Shown piece by piece: positions 1-11,565 of a stretch of DNA of 64,000 nucleotides. Below the pieces are notes generated by a model. It did no database searches and had not been told where the DNA came from. It saw only the letters and a program-made list of their open reading frames with translations. Where the stretch lies: assembly GCF_949987535.1 (NCBI RefSeq), contig NC_080081.1:64997603-65061602 (forward strand). The letters are read 5' to 3'. Positions within the stretch are counted from its first letter, which is position 1; each line of letters begins with the position of its first letter. The position numbers and the translations under genes are program-made. The DNA is from Balaenoptera acutorostrata (Eukaryota > Chordata > Mammalia > Artiodactyla > Balaenopteridae).

Positions 1-108
1 GTTTTTGGCCGCACCATGCGACTTGTGGGATCCTAATTCCCAGACCAGGGATCGAACCCACACCCCTGGCAATGAAAGCACGGAGTCCTAACCACCAGGG
101 AATTCCCC
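1..108 (-). mobile_element. CHR-type tRNA-derived SINE, cut by the window edge
   Basis: The complement begins GGGGAATTCCCTGGTGGTTA and contains the RNA polymerase III B-box block 'gggttcgatccctgg', as in the short CHR-1-like SINE of cetaceans. The A-rich end lies left of base 1. Confidence 0.85.
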
Positions 109-124
109 ATCCTTCCTTCTCTTT

Positions 125-177
125 GAATTGTAGGCAAAAAAATTTTTAAATACAAAATAAAAAAAGAATTGTAGGCA
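125..177 (+). mobile_element. Possible tail-only retroposon: A-rich tract between direct repeats
   Basis: The 12-mer gaattgtaggca occurs at 125-136 and again at 166-177. The 29 bases between them are only A/T apart from one C and resemble a SINE or L1 tail. The arrangement is that of a target-site duplication around an insertion that consists of nothing but tail. A tandem duplication with later slippage is the alternative. Confidence 0.5.
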
Positions 178-674
178 CACACTCAGTAAACACCGATCCA
201 TCTTGCCATAGTGATTGAACACCCTGGCAGGAGCTTTGCACAAGGCTTCCTTTCTCCAAAGGTCCACAGAAGGGAAGGCCACCAAGGAAGACCTTCTTGA
301 GTGGAGATTAGCTTAATCTGCCTTATTTGCATTTCTCAAATGTTTGCTCAGGAGATCAAGAAAGTTTAAACTGTATCTATTGTTTTGGCCATCTAAAAAG
401 AATTTGCCTGTATTAAATGCATCAAAAGCTCTGTCTCCCTCAGTAAGAAAGCAGATGCAAAAAAGGATCCCACATCAGAAAATTTTGGCTTTCCATAGAC
501 AGACCAAGAAGACGTCAAAGGTTCAGCCATGGGTTCTTTCTGTGCCACCGACCTGCCCCCCATCTCAGACCCTGCTCCTTTCTTCCAGCTGAACCGGGGT
601 CTGATGGCTCACAATCACTCTGGTCCTGCAGCAAGTCAGAAAAACAACAACGAACGTGTGCTTTATATGACTTC
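178..674. other. No feature recognised
   Basis: Unique-looking intergenic sequence. No ORF with codon-like conservation, no RNA gene and no identifiable repeat were seen. Confidence 0.5.

Positions 675-728
<54 letters not shown>
675..728. repeat. (AAT)18 microsatellite
   Basis: A perfect AAT trinucleotide run of about 54 bp. The poly-Ile and poly-Tyr ORFs that cross it are artefacts. Being perfect and long, it is probably length-polymorphic. Confidence 0.97.
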
Positions 729-730
<2 letters not shown>

Positions 731-1023
731 ACGGCAAAGACAGCAATGCTGTAGGCAGAGTGAAGAAGAAAGGGTTCATCACACGGGACAGAGCCTGAAA
801 GACCTGGGGGGCCAGCCAACATTTGTTTATTATCAGAGATTAAATGGATAGAGACATCAACACCTGCACTGGGGAACTGCATGGGGAACACGTTTGTATT
901 AATCACAACTTTAAAGGTTAGAAATGACAGAAACAACGCAAATCATTAAGCAGAGTGTGGAACTTACTGGTTCAGATAACGGAAAGGGCAGCTACAGAAG
1001 TGGCCTCAGGCACCACTGGATTC

Positions 1024-1405
1024 AAGAACTACAGCAAGGGCTTCCCTGGTGGCGCAGTGGTTGAGAATCTGCCTGCTAGTGCAGGGGACACGGGTTCGAG
1101 CCCTGGTCTGGGAAGATCCCACATGCCGCGGGGCGGCTGGGCCCGTGAGCCACAACTACTGAGCCTGCGCGTCTGGAGCCTGTGCCCCGCAACGGGAGGG
1201 GCCACGATAGAGAAAGGCCCGCGCACCGCGATGAAGAGCGGTCCCCGCACCGCGATGAAGAGTGGCCCCCACTTGCCGTAACCAGAGAAAGCCCTCGCAC
1301 GACCCGAAGACCCAACACAGCCAAAAATAAATAAATAAATAAATAAAGTAGCTATAAAAAAAAAAAATTAAAAAAAAAAAAAAAAAAAAAAAAGAACTAC
1401 AGCAA
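1024..1405 (+). mobile_element. CHR-2 SINE with a 14-bp target-site duplication
   Basis: Full-length SINE (about 1038-1391) with the head GGGCTTCCCTGGTGGCGCAG, the B-box block 'gggttcgagccctgg', the body, an (AAATA) tail and poly-A. aagaactacagcaa flanks it at 1024-1037 and 1392-1405. An internal block of about 25 bp (caccgcgatgaagag) is duplicated in the 3' half. Confidence 0.95.
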
Positions 1406-2340
1406 CAACTCAGCAAATTCTCTTTTGGTGTTGGTCTCCTTTTCCCACGTGTCAGGGGACAAGGGCATGAGCACAGGTAACCCCAGCTTGATGCCATCCC
1501 AGTTAAGGACGAGCCAAAATGAAAGAGAAGACAAACAAGGCGGAAATTCCGTAGGAGGGCTCTGACTTGCTGGGTGTGGGTGATGTATTCAGCCCCAGAG
1601 CCAATTACTGTGGCTGAGGATGAGGTGATGGTGATTGGCCGAGTCTGAGTCACGTGTCCACGCATTTGGCTCTGTAATATATCGCCCAGTCCCAATTCCA
1701 GGTAGCTGGAGGGTGGGAATCGGATGACTGGTAGTGTCCTCTCAAAAGGCGTGAAAGGACTGGGAAATTGGCAAAAGAGCAAACCCAAATGTGTGGACGG
1801 TAGTTACAGCCACTCCGAGGAAAAGAAACCAGGGCTGGCCTGGCTGAGATGCCTGTGGTCTTGGGGGCGGTTTGAGGGGAGAGGCCGACAGCCCATAACC
1901 AGCGTGGTCTCTGATAGCACTGCCCCCTTGAGCTGCAGTCTCGGGGTGGGAAGCTGTGTCTGCAGGTGGTTTTCTGGATCCTTCCACATGTGGGAGTGGT
2001 CACCCTGCAGGTGGAGATCCCATGCTGTGATAACTGCTGGGAAATCGAGCCTCCAGACAAAAGATTCAAGTCAGATTCTCAGGGGGGCAATGGGTGGAGG
2101 GGATGGAGTGGCGTGTTCACCAGGGCATCCACCTGCGGACAGTGGCACAGAGATCTGCAGAACAGGGTTGAAGCTAGAGCTACCGAGGAGGAGCAGGGGC
2201 GGCATTTCTTCATCTGCAATCTCTTCCCCACCCCGCCCCTCCCAGCTAGACACCTACACCACTGCCCACTTTCCTGATCCTCTGCCCTGGGATGGGGGGA
2301 AAAGGGAAAACCGCTGACAGGGCAGCTAATAATCGGCTTT
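1406..2340. other. No feature recognised
   Basis: GC-moderate intergenic sequence. ORFs of up to about 200 codons occur on both strands but overlap each other and show no recognisable domain. Confidence 0.45.
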
Positions 2341-2500
2341 ATGACTACCACTATGGAGTATTCCCTACGTGTTGAATGCTTAACACACATTATCTGAAAG
2401 TACCCTGTGATGTTAAATATTCTCTCCACTTTTCAGATTAGAATACAGGATCCCTGAGGCTCAGGATGCTCTCGCCACCAGTCTCTCTCAAGGGTTGTCT
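2340..2500 (-). mobile_element. MIR relic (weak)
   Basis: Contains 'gttgaatgcttaacacacattatctgaaag' split by mismatches, and 'cacttttcagattagaatac', which resemble the complement of the 3' half of MIR. Divergence is high. Confidence 0.4.
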
Positions 2501-2824
2501 GACCCTCCTCCTTTTTGTGGTTATACCTCATCCCTTTTCTGTGGATGCTGCCCGCTTTAGAGAAGCTCTTTTCATCAGGGAGAACAAAGTATGTTAAAGT
2601 TCTAGGAGCATTCAGCAAACACTGGGACCTCGCCACAACCAGCATAGGAAAAGTCCAACATTCCACATCCCAGGAAAAGCCAGCCTGTGGAAAATCTAAC
2701 TCAGCACACAAGAAAGCTTCTGACGGACTTTCTTTATTCTCCAGCTCCCTGCAGCAGAGCCATCGAGGACAGTTTGGTAAATACAAAAGGTGTTCAAAGC
2801 ATATAACAAGCCATACAGCTCGAG

Positions 2825-2826
<2 letters not shown>

Positions 2827-2890
<64 letters not shown>
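2827..2890. repeat. (GT)22(GA)10 compound microsatellite
   Basis: Perfect GT run 2827-2870 followed directly by GA 2871-2890. The alternating purine-pyrimidine run can adopt Z-DNA, and the GA run is a purine tract. Confidence 0.97.
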
Positions 2891-3318
2891 TGTATATGAC
2901 ACATATATAAGGTTCTTGTCGTAAATATTGAAATTGTTATCATTTCAGAGACTGTTTTAAATTCGAGAGACACATATCAGCAGCAGAATTTCCAGGAGAG
3001 AGAGTCCTCCCACAGCTTGGCTAAAATGCTCAGGGGCAAGTCCACGGTCAGCACCATCACTGCTGTCTGGGGAAGGCTGTTCTAGAACTGAGGAGTTGTG
3101 GATGCACATTCCCTACCACCTCACCCAACACGATGTGTTAGCAGGTAGAGCCAGCTGAGACTGTCAGACAGGCCCAGCTGGCCCCATGGGACACCATTAC
3201 ACCCTCCTTCTTACTGTGCAGTGTCTCCAGAACCCTGCTGGGTACCTCTGACTGTAAACTGTTCCCTGCTAGAAGCTCAGCCAGCCTCCCAGGCCTGCCT
3301 GCCTGACCACCAAGAGAA

Positions 3319-3480
3319 CAGTGGTTCTCAACTAGACACGTGCATCAGAACCACCCACGGAACTTACATACACATGTATAAGTATATATATACATACATA
3401 TAACTTACACACATATATACTGAATCTGAATCTCGGGAGTCTGCCACAAGTTAGCCACCACAGTTCCATGGGTGCTAGAG
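3319..3480 (+). mobile_element. hAT-Charlie (MER20/MER5-like) fragment broken by an AT-rich tract
   Basis: 'agtggttctcaactagacac' and 'gcatcagaaccaccca' match the terminal part of non-autonomous hAT-Charlie elements. A TATACA-rich simple repeat follows at about 3366-3420, then a diverged 'ctgaatctgaatctcgggag' block. Confidence 0.5.
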
Positions 3481-4570
3481 AAGAATGAGACTCCTGGGTC
3501 AGAGACAAAGGACTTTATTACTCATGGCACGGCAAGCAACATAAGCTTCGTGTTCGAGTTGGTCCCCTTGTTTCTCAAGTACTGCAGGGTAATACAGAGT
3601 GGCCAGGCAGACAACTGGGCACATAGTGGGTTTGTGTCAAAGCAGAGAAACCCCGAGTTCAAGAAACCCACATCTTTTCGAGGGACTGCAAGCAAACCTA
3701 CCCAACATTGACACCAGAGTGAGACATTATCTTCATTACCCTAGACACCAAGTAAATCTGCCCTCTGCCCTGGAAGGAGACATTATTTCTGTCTCTCAAG
3801 GCAATTTGCTTTATAATCTTCCACGAAACGAAAGTTGGAAAGATAGTCTGAACAAAAGTGCAGTGCCCCCAGCTCACAAAACACGTCAAAACACAAGAGA
3901 TCCATGGAGAATTTTCTCCTAAAACACTCCTGGTTAAGAATCACTGATGTAGGATATTGTTTATATATCTATATGCTGTTCATTTTTTCAAACAACTAAT
4001 TGACAAATGAGCTCTTTCGATCCTGTCTTATGATTGGGGAAATGGGCAAGTGCCTTATGGTTGAGCTACCACTACACAAATATAGTTTATTTGTATATAA
4101 AAAATAAAGACCAATTCAAATTTGCAGCTGTAAAGAATACTGTGAGGGTTAAACAATACATGCAAAATGTTGGTACACAGCAGGCAATAAAATTTAGTTC
4201 TTATCTTCTTCTACGCTTTGCGTGCTTCATAGTCTTGCCTGAAACTATCCTGAACGTCAAGAATGGCTTAGATTTATGTCTTTTTCCTGCTACTGGTGAT
4301 GCTGCTGAAAGGAGTCCATTGAATCCTTTAAATGAGTCCCAGGAGAGGCACCCAGAATTCTATAAGGGCTATGAAACTGACTGAGCTGCTGACAACCAGT
4401 TATCTGTGATTTTATGATCTGCCACTCACTTGACTCTACCATTCCTCCTGACTTATTTTCCTACCTCCATCCGCATCCCATTCTGTTGGCCTTCTCAAGG
4501 CCACCTTTTAGAGACTGTCTCCACCTTATGTTCTTTACAGCCACAGCTCTTACTTGTTTATTCACTCAGT
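3481..4570. other. No gene recognised; possible weak MIR tail
   Basis: AT-moderate sequence. About 4120-4190 reads 'ctgtgagggttaaacaatac' and 'agcaggcaataaa', like a worn MIR 3' end. Nothing else is identifiable. Confidence 0.4.
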
Positions 4571-5460
4571 AATAATTTGCAGATGACATGATCTCTTATA
4601 TAGAAATGTCTAAGGAATTCCACTAAAAGAATGATCAGAACCAACAAACAAGTATAGTAGGGTGACAGGCTACAAGATCAGTATACAAAAATCAACTGTA
4701 TTTCTATACACTAGCAATGAACAATCTGAAAATGAAATTAAGAAGACAATTCTATTTACAATAGCATCAAAAAGAATACAATACCAGAGAACAGATATAA
4801 GAATTGCAAGACTTGTACAATAAAAACCATGAAATATTGTTGAAAGAAATAAAATGAAGCCTAAATAAATAGAAAGACTTCATGAATCAGAAGACTTAAG
4901 TATTGTCAAAATGACAATACTCTCCAAATTGACCTACTGATTCAACACAACCTCATCAAAATCCCAGCTGGCTTCTTTACAGAAATTGACATGTTGACCG
5001 TAAAATTCATATGGAAATTCAAGTGATACAGAATAGCAAACAATAACAGCAAACAAACTTTAAAAAGCAAAAATATATATTTAAAAAGGAGAATAAGGTG
5101 TGGCTTCTAATGAATACCAGGGTTTTGGGGGTGGAAAGCTGAAAATGCTCTAAAATTCAAAAGTGGTGATGGTTACACAACTTTATGAATATACTAAGAA
5201 CCACTGGGGACTTCCCTGGCAGTCCAGTGGTCAAGACCGTGTGCTTCCACTACAGGGGGCATGGGTTTGATCCCTGGTCAGGGAGCTAAGATGCCACATG
5301 CGTGAACACAATAAAAATACTAAGCATTAAAAAAAGGAATGTAACTATATATTAAAAGGAGATTTTTTAAAAATTAAAAAAAGAGAACCACTGAATTATA
5401 AACTTTAAAAGGCTGAATTTTATGGCATGTGCATTATATCTCAATAAAACGGTTATTTTT
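4571..5460 (+). mobile_element. L1 fragment (ORF2 remnant and old L1M-type 3' end)
   Basis: 4571-5060 reads as decayed L1 ORF2 reverse-transcriptase DNA ('gcagatgacatgatctctta', 'caactgtatttctatacact'). About 5095-5460 matches an old L1M 3' UTR ('ttttatggcatgtgcattat', 'atctcaataaaacggtt'). Frames are destroyed. A SINE interrupts it at 5207. Confidence 0.75.
5197..5393 (+). mobile_element. Short CHR-type SINE inserted into the old L1
   Basis: Head GGGACTTCCCTGGCAGTCCA and B-box region 'gggtttgatccctgg', with an A-rich tail. The 10-mer agaaccactg flanks it at 5197-5206 and 5384-5393, so it is younger than the L1 around it. Confidence 0.9.
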
Positions 5461-5889
5461 TAAAGAGCAAGGCTTCAAACTTCTGAGACTTGTGATATTT
5501 ATGTAACCTCATGTGTCCTCACAAGGTTGTGAAGGAAGAGAATCTAGTTCTGTTACACACTTTAATGGGGTGTGTTTACTGGGTGTAGTCTCATTCGGCC
5601 CAGCCAGAAAATTGTGCCTGGTACTTGACCTACTAAGAAGTCAAGTTTCTGGCATTCAGTGCAGAAATACTCCTGGTTCTATAAGGAAACCACTCCAGCT
5701 AGAGGGGATGGTGCCCTGGTAGAGCTGCTTATACCCACCCGCTCGTTCATGCCGCACACCTCTCTCAGCAGTCGATGGCCCTTGGAACAGGTACTTCTAG
5801 AAGTTAATAAAGCCAAGGAAACTCAGAAACAAATAATAACCCTCCCCCCCCCACCAAAAATACAAAAACACATCAGTTTATCCAGGTAA

Positions 5890-6300
5890 ATGGCATCACT
5901 GGCCACCCAAGGAGGAGTCTTAGACACGTCTTCAGTGCCTCCATTTTCCTCACTCCCCTCCCCCCGTGCCCACTCCATCCAAAGTCCCCTCACTGAACCC
6001 TGTGACAGTGGCTCTTCCAAGTCTCCAGACTCCACCTGCTCCCCTAAGGCTCACTGCCTGCTCCAGGTCAGGCTCTATCAACCCTGGTCTACGTGTAGCC
6101 TCCTCCCTGCTCTCCCTGCCTTCAGTCCATCCTGGCTACAGTCTACCCTGCAGAAGGCCCCAGAGGATTCATTCACATTCCAGCCTTGCTCAGAAACTAT
6201 GTATTACTCCCCTGGGCTTATCCGTCTAACCCAAACATACCACGCCTTTCTCATTCTGTCCTCCTGTTTCAAAATCCAAGAGAGGAGCGTTTTAAGAAGG
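5890..6300 (+). mobile_element. Possible L2 relic
   Basis: A C/T-rich run such as 'ctccctgccttcagtccatc' and 'ctgcctgctccaggtcagg' is reminiscent of the L2 3' region. The match is loose and could be chance. Confidence 0.3.
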
Positions 6301-7080
6301 AGAAGTCAGTCACCTGGGTCAGGCAGCACAGAGAGGCCATGTAATTAAAGGACTGAAGTGAATGGCTTGGGATGGGGAGACCTCCTCTTAGGAAGGTCCA
6401 AAGGAAGGAGCTGTTTCAGGGATGAGGTAAGAAGCCAAAGTGCACTGGATGAAAGAATAACACAAATATACATGGATTCTTGGTCTTGTGAGATGTTAAA
6501 ATCAAGAGAGCAAATGAAAAAAGCACTGATGTTGAAGATAGTTTCCAAGTTGCCTTGTTATATTTTCTCGGTGGGACCTAGGGAGGGTGGGGCGTTGCTT
6601 CAACCCCATCATACCACATTTTGCTCTTCCCTGGCCTTGTATGTTAAAGACTTAGGAAATGTTGCTGTTGCCGTGCCACCGAAGGCAAGAGGTCATTTCC
6701 CCACATGTCTTCTGAACCAGAATTTTAAACCCTTCAGCTCCTGGATGGCTAAAAATAATCGCTGAGAGAAATGTTGCAAATCTGGAAATTGGAGGAAAGT
6801 TATCATTTTATTAAGAAAGTTATCATTTATTTTAGAACATCGGTTTTCTAAAGAATGTGTTGTCTCAGGTCAGATTCTCTAAAAGCTGAGCCCAAGATGG
6901 GGATTCTTGTTCAAGTGATTATTAGGGGAGGGCTCTTGGGAGAAGGAGAGGGAAGGAAACAAGATTAGCAGAGAAGAAAGCTAAGCAAGCATGTGGTCTC
7001 AGCTGGAAACTAACAACAGCCTGTCCCACAGGGAAGCTCTGATGTCTGTGAATTGCTCCATAGAGTTGGTCTCAGTCACG
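6301..7080. other. No feature recognised
   Basis: Intergenic sequence without identifiable repeat, RNA gene or coding signal. Confidence 0.45.
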
Positions 7081-7625
7081 CTTTAAAAATATGTTCCAAT
7101 TTCTTTGGCCCTCCTCCCTTCAAAAGGTGGAGCTTAATTCCTCTCCCTTTGGTGGTGAGCAGGACTTAGTGACTTGCATCTAACGATAAGAATGAGGCAC
7201 GTGTAATGCCATGTGACTTCTGAGGTGAAATCATAAAAAGCTTTGCCGCAAAAAAAAAAAAAAAAAAAAAAAAAAGCTTTGCCGCTTTGCCTTGCTCTCC
7301 TGGACTGCTCACTCACTCTGGGGGAAGCCAGCTGCCAGCTCACAAGGATTCTCAGGCAGCCCTGGGAGAGGCCGTGTTAGAAGAACAGAACAGCCCATCT
7401 ACAAAGAGGGCCATCTTGCCAGCCAGGTGAGGGAGTCGCCCTGGAAGCAAGTCCTCCCTCCTTAGTCAAGCCTTCAGATGACTGCAACCTCACGAGAGAC
7501 CCAAGTCAGAACCACTCAGCTAAGCTGTTCCAGAATCCCCGACCCACAGAAACTGTGAGATAATAAAAGTTTATTGTTACCTTAAGCCACTAAGTTATAC
7601 TTTGAGAAATAGATAACTGATAGAG
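7081..7625 (+). mobile_element. MaLR LTR (MLT1-like)
   Basis: The start region 'atgttccaatttctttggcc' and '...ggtggtgagcaggacttagtgac' and the end 'gagataataaaagtttattg' and 'ttaagccactaagttatact' follow the MLT1 pattern. An A-tract bounded by direct repeats has been inserted near 7250. Confidence 0.7.
7235..7285 (+). mobile_element. Possible tail-only retroposon: poly(A) with a 15-bp target-site duplication
   Basis: aaaaagctttgccgc occurs at 7235-7249 and 7271-7285 with only A residues between. The first copy is preceded by 'tcat', so the nick site TCAT/AAAAA resembles an L1 endonuclease target. The host MLT1 element therefore reads through once a single copy of the 15-mer is assumed. Confidence 0.6.
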
Positions 7626-8130
7626 CCCTGATGACAATCAGTCATTGGTTATGGGATGCCAGCGAGTGGATAACCTCCTGAGCATTGTGACTTCTGTTCT
7701 GCAGAAGTTGATGGTAACCATAATGAAGCAAGGGCAGGGGCAGGAAAGAAGAACCTGAGTAGGAGCTTAGGCTCTGGCAGAATCAGACCTAGTTGGGCAG
7801 CCAAAGCCTCTCCATCAACCTGCCTGCTCTGATGTGCACACTTAGTGACATCATTTGAGTTTCTCCAACAGTCTTCCGTGTGTGTGTGCGCACGTGCACA
7901 TGCATGCTTAGAAAATAGGACCTGGTCACCAGGGGCTCAGATGCCAATAACTCCTTACAAAAATGTGTCCATACTGGGCGAAGTGAACACTCAAGGCCAG
8001 AACAGAGTGTCTGTGGCTTGTGGCCGCTGGGCGTTCAGTGGTCTCTGCAGAGCTGCTTCCTATTCACCATCATCCTCCTCCTCATCATGGACTTAAAGAT
8101 TACTTGTTGGCTGGCTTGCCATGATAACAA
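7626..8130. other. No feature recognised
   Basis: Intergenic sequence with a short GT/GC-alternating stretch near 7880 and nothing else identifiable. Confidence 0.4.
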
Positions 8131-8167
8131 CAGTGATGATGGTGATGGTGATGACGATGATGATGAG
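8131..8167. repeat. Imperfect (GAT)n microsatellite
   Basis: A run of GAT/GGT/GAC triplets, with scattered GAT triplets again at 8315-8345 (tcgatgatggtgatgataatg). Confidence 0.8.
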
Positions 8168-8574
8168 CCCATGGACCGGTTTTAGTGCTGCCTCCTGTAG
8201 AGTTGAGGAATACACAGTGGCAGGAGCTGTATTCAGTAGCACGGGGTTTCAGCCAATTGACTAATGACTGCTTGTTACTAGCATATATGCAGTTCTTATG
8301 ATGACTATGAGGTCATTGTTGTCGATGATGGTGATGATAATGAATAACAGGTAGATCTGGGAAAACATCACCTTGCCTCCAGTAGCTAACGGATAGTGAT
8401 AGATAGTGGTAATGGGTAATTTTCCCTAGGCTTGAATAGGAATTACAGGTATGTGCCTGGGAAAAAGGAGGCTCTAGATCAAAAGAGATGAAATAAGCAT
8501 GGCCCGTTTTCAAGGTATTGTGAAAAGTACCAGTGCAGAGGGGGAGGATCTTGGACTTTATCTGCTGGGGGAAG

Positions 8575-8770
8575 GGATGCCATCATCAGCCAGGTTTCTT
8601 AACCTCATCACTGGTAGCCTTCTGGACTGGACCGTTCTGCGTTGTGAAGGGCGGTCCTGTGCATCCCTGGCCTTTAACCACTTGATGCCAGCAGTTACAA
8701 TAAAAAGGTCTCCAAACACTGACGAATGTTTCCTGGGGGAGGTCAAAATCACCTCTAGTTGAGAACCCTA
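8575..8770 (-). mobile_element. hAT-Charlie MER5-like element
   Basis: 'tgtgcatccctggcctttaa' flanked by 'tcttaacctcatcactggta' and '...tcacctctagttgagaaccc' corresponds to the complement of the short MER5-type hAT element. Ends are worn. Confidence 0.6.
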
Positions 8771-8774
8771 AGGG

Positions 8775-10565
8775 GAAAGGGAGACACTGCAAAGCACTTG
8801 GCAGAGAAGATCCCCACGCTGAAGAAAAGTCAAGCTGAAGGTGGCTTGTGCAGGAAGAAAGAGATGGTTCCTCTCTGGAGAAAAGAGCCATCAGCAGGAG
8901 CAGGCCCAAAAGCAGGACTTCAGGAGCAAAAACCACAGAGGCTCAAGATTTCAGAGCAGCCTCGGCACCCGCCGTCCCCACAGCTGGGTGCAGCAGGGCA
9001 GCGGGGCCCCGCTCACCACGTGGGCTAGATCAGCACCAGACCCTTCCCCCCAGACAGGGAGATGCCTTTGCCCTCTTGGGACCCATCTGTTTGGACAGCA
9101 TCTTCTTCAAGGTGTCCGAAGGAAAGCCTGGATTCTTCTTTAGCAGCTCTCTGAGATTTTTTCTTTTCCGGCTGGCAAGTTACCTCTGAGAGCAGAGCAA
9201 GGGGGCAAGTCCCAGTAGCAAAGTCGCCCTCCAAGCTGGAAATGCAATCCTGAAGTGTAACCCCTGCCTCTGGACCCCGCTGGGTCCCTGTAAGAAGCCT
9301 CTGAGTTCTAGGAAATGCACAATGTGATCACGGGCTATGCATTTAAAAGACTGCACTCTGGCTTCCAAAGAAACAGGATATCACGGTGAAAGACCGTCCT
9401 CATTATCCCTGGTTAATGTCCGTGCGCGTCTAAGGACAGGGGCCCGTGGTGCTGCGCTAGAGAGTGACTCACAGGGCTCAGCCTTCTTTCCTGGGGCAGC
9501 TTCACTTGTTGGGGTTCTGAAGCAGACAGGTGGGCATCCAGCTCAGACTCTTAGAAGCAGAACAAATGACTCAGCCGAATGGATCTACCGCTGTACGTCG
9601 GAGGTGATTAGGGGGTCCGGAGTTGAGAGCCAGTTTGGCTTTTCCCAGGCTGTGTTTTCTCGAGGGACTGAAATCCACTCCCGGCAAATGGTCAGCCCAG
9701 CTGGGGTTTTTGGAGCAAGAGCTGGGCAGAGCCGTGGGCAGGGTGGGCTATATCTGGGGGTGTCAGCGCAGGATCCCCGGCCAAGGTGAACTTCTCAGTC
9801 ACTAAGGGGACTCTGAAGCATCTGATTCAAAGGGAGAAATAATCCCCTAATGAGTACAGCCTGACAGAAGAGAGGGTAACTGAGGACAGAATTGACTCAC
9901 TAAAGCCCCCATGTGAAATAGCGGAGGGTTTGTAGGGCTCTGGTAGCCTCACCCATGGGCTCAGCGCACCTCCTAGGGCCCCAAGCCAATAGAGACACCC
10001 CAGGGAACCCCTGAGACCCCACTGCCTCAGGGTCCTCCCATGGAAAATCATATGAGAAAGATCATATGAGAAAGTGCTTCACGGGCCTTAAAGTGTTAAT
10101 GTGAATGCTGGCTAGTGTTGGTCCAATTCCACATGCTTTACAAATGGCACTTTTATAATAAAGCATCTGCACTTCTATGGGAGAAGTTACAGGGTGACTT
10201 TAACTCCTGAGGAGAAAATAAGACAAGAGAGCCCGACCCTAAGGCATTCAAACAGTTGGCAAACAGGCCTGGGCTCCCTGCCAAAGCAGGCAGGCATTTC
10301 CCGGGATGCCAGGCCTTGAGGTGGTGGGAGGGACAGCAGCTCAGAGCCATGTCAACCCTCCCCTAAACGTGCAAAAGTTCCCTGTGGGCTCCTGAGCAAA
10401 TACCCAACTGCCCTTCAATGCTGGGACCAACTGTTGGGAGGGAAGTTACACCCGGTCCACACACCAGCGAAGGCAAATGAGCTGGAACTCCATTTCTTTC
10501 TGCCCTTCCTCTTGGATCTGATCAATTCAGAAAGGCCTTGGTAACATTCTAGAACCACCCCGTCT
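8775..10565. other. No feature recognised
   Basis: About 1.8 kb of intergenic DNA. Overlapping ORFs of 60-150 codons exist on both strands, none with a recognisable domain. Confidence 0.45.
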
Positions 10566-10569
10566 GCGG

Positions 10570-11565
10570 TAGATTATCTGCAAGGATGGCTACAACAACC
10601 GTCCCATTCCACAGGGTAAGTGTTCCTCCCCTCCCATCAAGAGCATGAATCTGGGGTGGCTCTGTGACTTACTCTGACCAAACGGAAGTGACGTCACACA
10701 CCTTCCAACCCTTAAGAGCCTTGTGGCTTCTGCTCTTGCTCCTTTGAGCTGCCCTTGCCATCGTCTAAGGAAGCCACCTCTAGAGCCCTTAAGGAGAGGC
10801 CCTGAGACCTGGATTGACCGTGTCTTTTGTTTTCTGTATCTGATGCTTTGACATCTGGGGCTCACTGACCAGGAGGGACTGCCCCTCCCAGGGCTGGCCA
10901 GTTCCTAGACATAGGAAGCTGCATTCCCATGAGTGTGCCTTTCATACACAAACCAACCAATCCAGGGTCCACACCCCAATCACCTCCTTTATTGGGGTCT
11001 CACACTCCGGGCCACTTTCCACCTGCCTTCAACACCCCAGACAACTAGGGACAGTCCCTAAGCCCCAGAGCCTGATGAAATGATTCAAACTCACCAATCC
11101 TAAACCTGCACACCCTGCCTCACCTGTTCCTTCCCATGGAAACCACAGGAAAGGCTCCTGTCCTTCACTCCCTCTGCCTCCTACCTGACTCTAGTGCTTC
11201 CCCATGTGGCCCTGTGGTGCAGGCACTGTATGCCTCCTTCTCTTGAGCAAAACAAACTCTCTTTTCAATAGCAATCATCTCCTGATCCGGAGATGCAGCG
11301 GTACTGGCCTCGCTGTACCTGAATATCAATAAAACCTATATTTTCAAACACTACTGCATACAAAGGTCCAGATGGCCCAGCAAACCAGCTGTGCCCATCC
11401 CTGGGCTGAACCCCCCGCCCTGCTCCAGCTGAACACAACAGCGTGAGCGAGCCCAGGCAAGACCCGCAGAAGAATCTCCGAGGCAGCAGAATCACGAGGA
11501 ATAACAAATCATTGTTTTGAGTCACGAAGTCTTGGGGTCATTTGTTAAGTAATAATTGCTAACTA
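10570..11565 (+). mobile_element. MLT1-like MaLR LTR split by a second LTR-like insert
   Basis: The left part (10570-10865) contains 'ggctctgtgacttactctga' and 'cggaagtgacgtcacac'. The right part (about 11275-11565) contains 'cagcagaatcacgaggaata' and 'cgaagtcttggggtcatttg'. Together they make an MLT1-type LTR. The 400 bp between (about 10870-11275) is a different LTR-like unit ending near 'caaactctcttttcaatagc'. Confidence 0.6.

Noticed and set aside
529..936. Poly-isoleucine and poly-tyrosine open frames
   Set aside because: Translation of the (AAT)18 microsatellite on the two strands.
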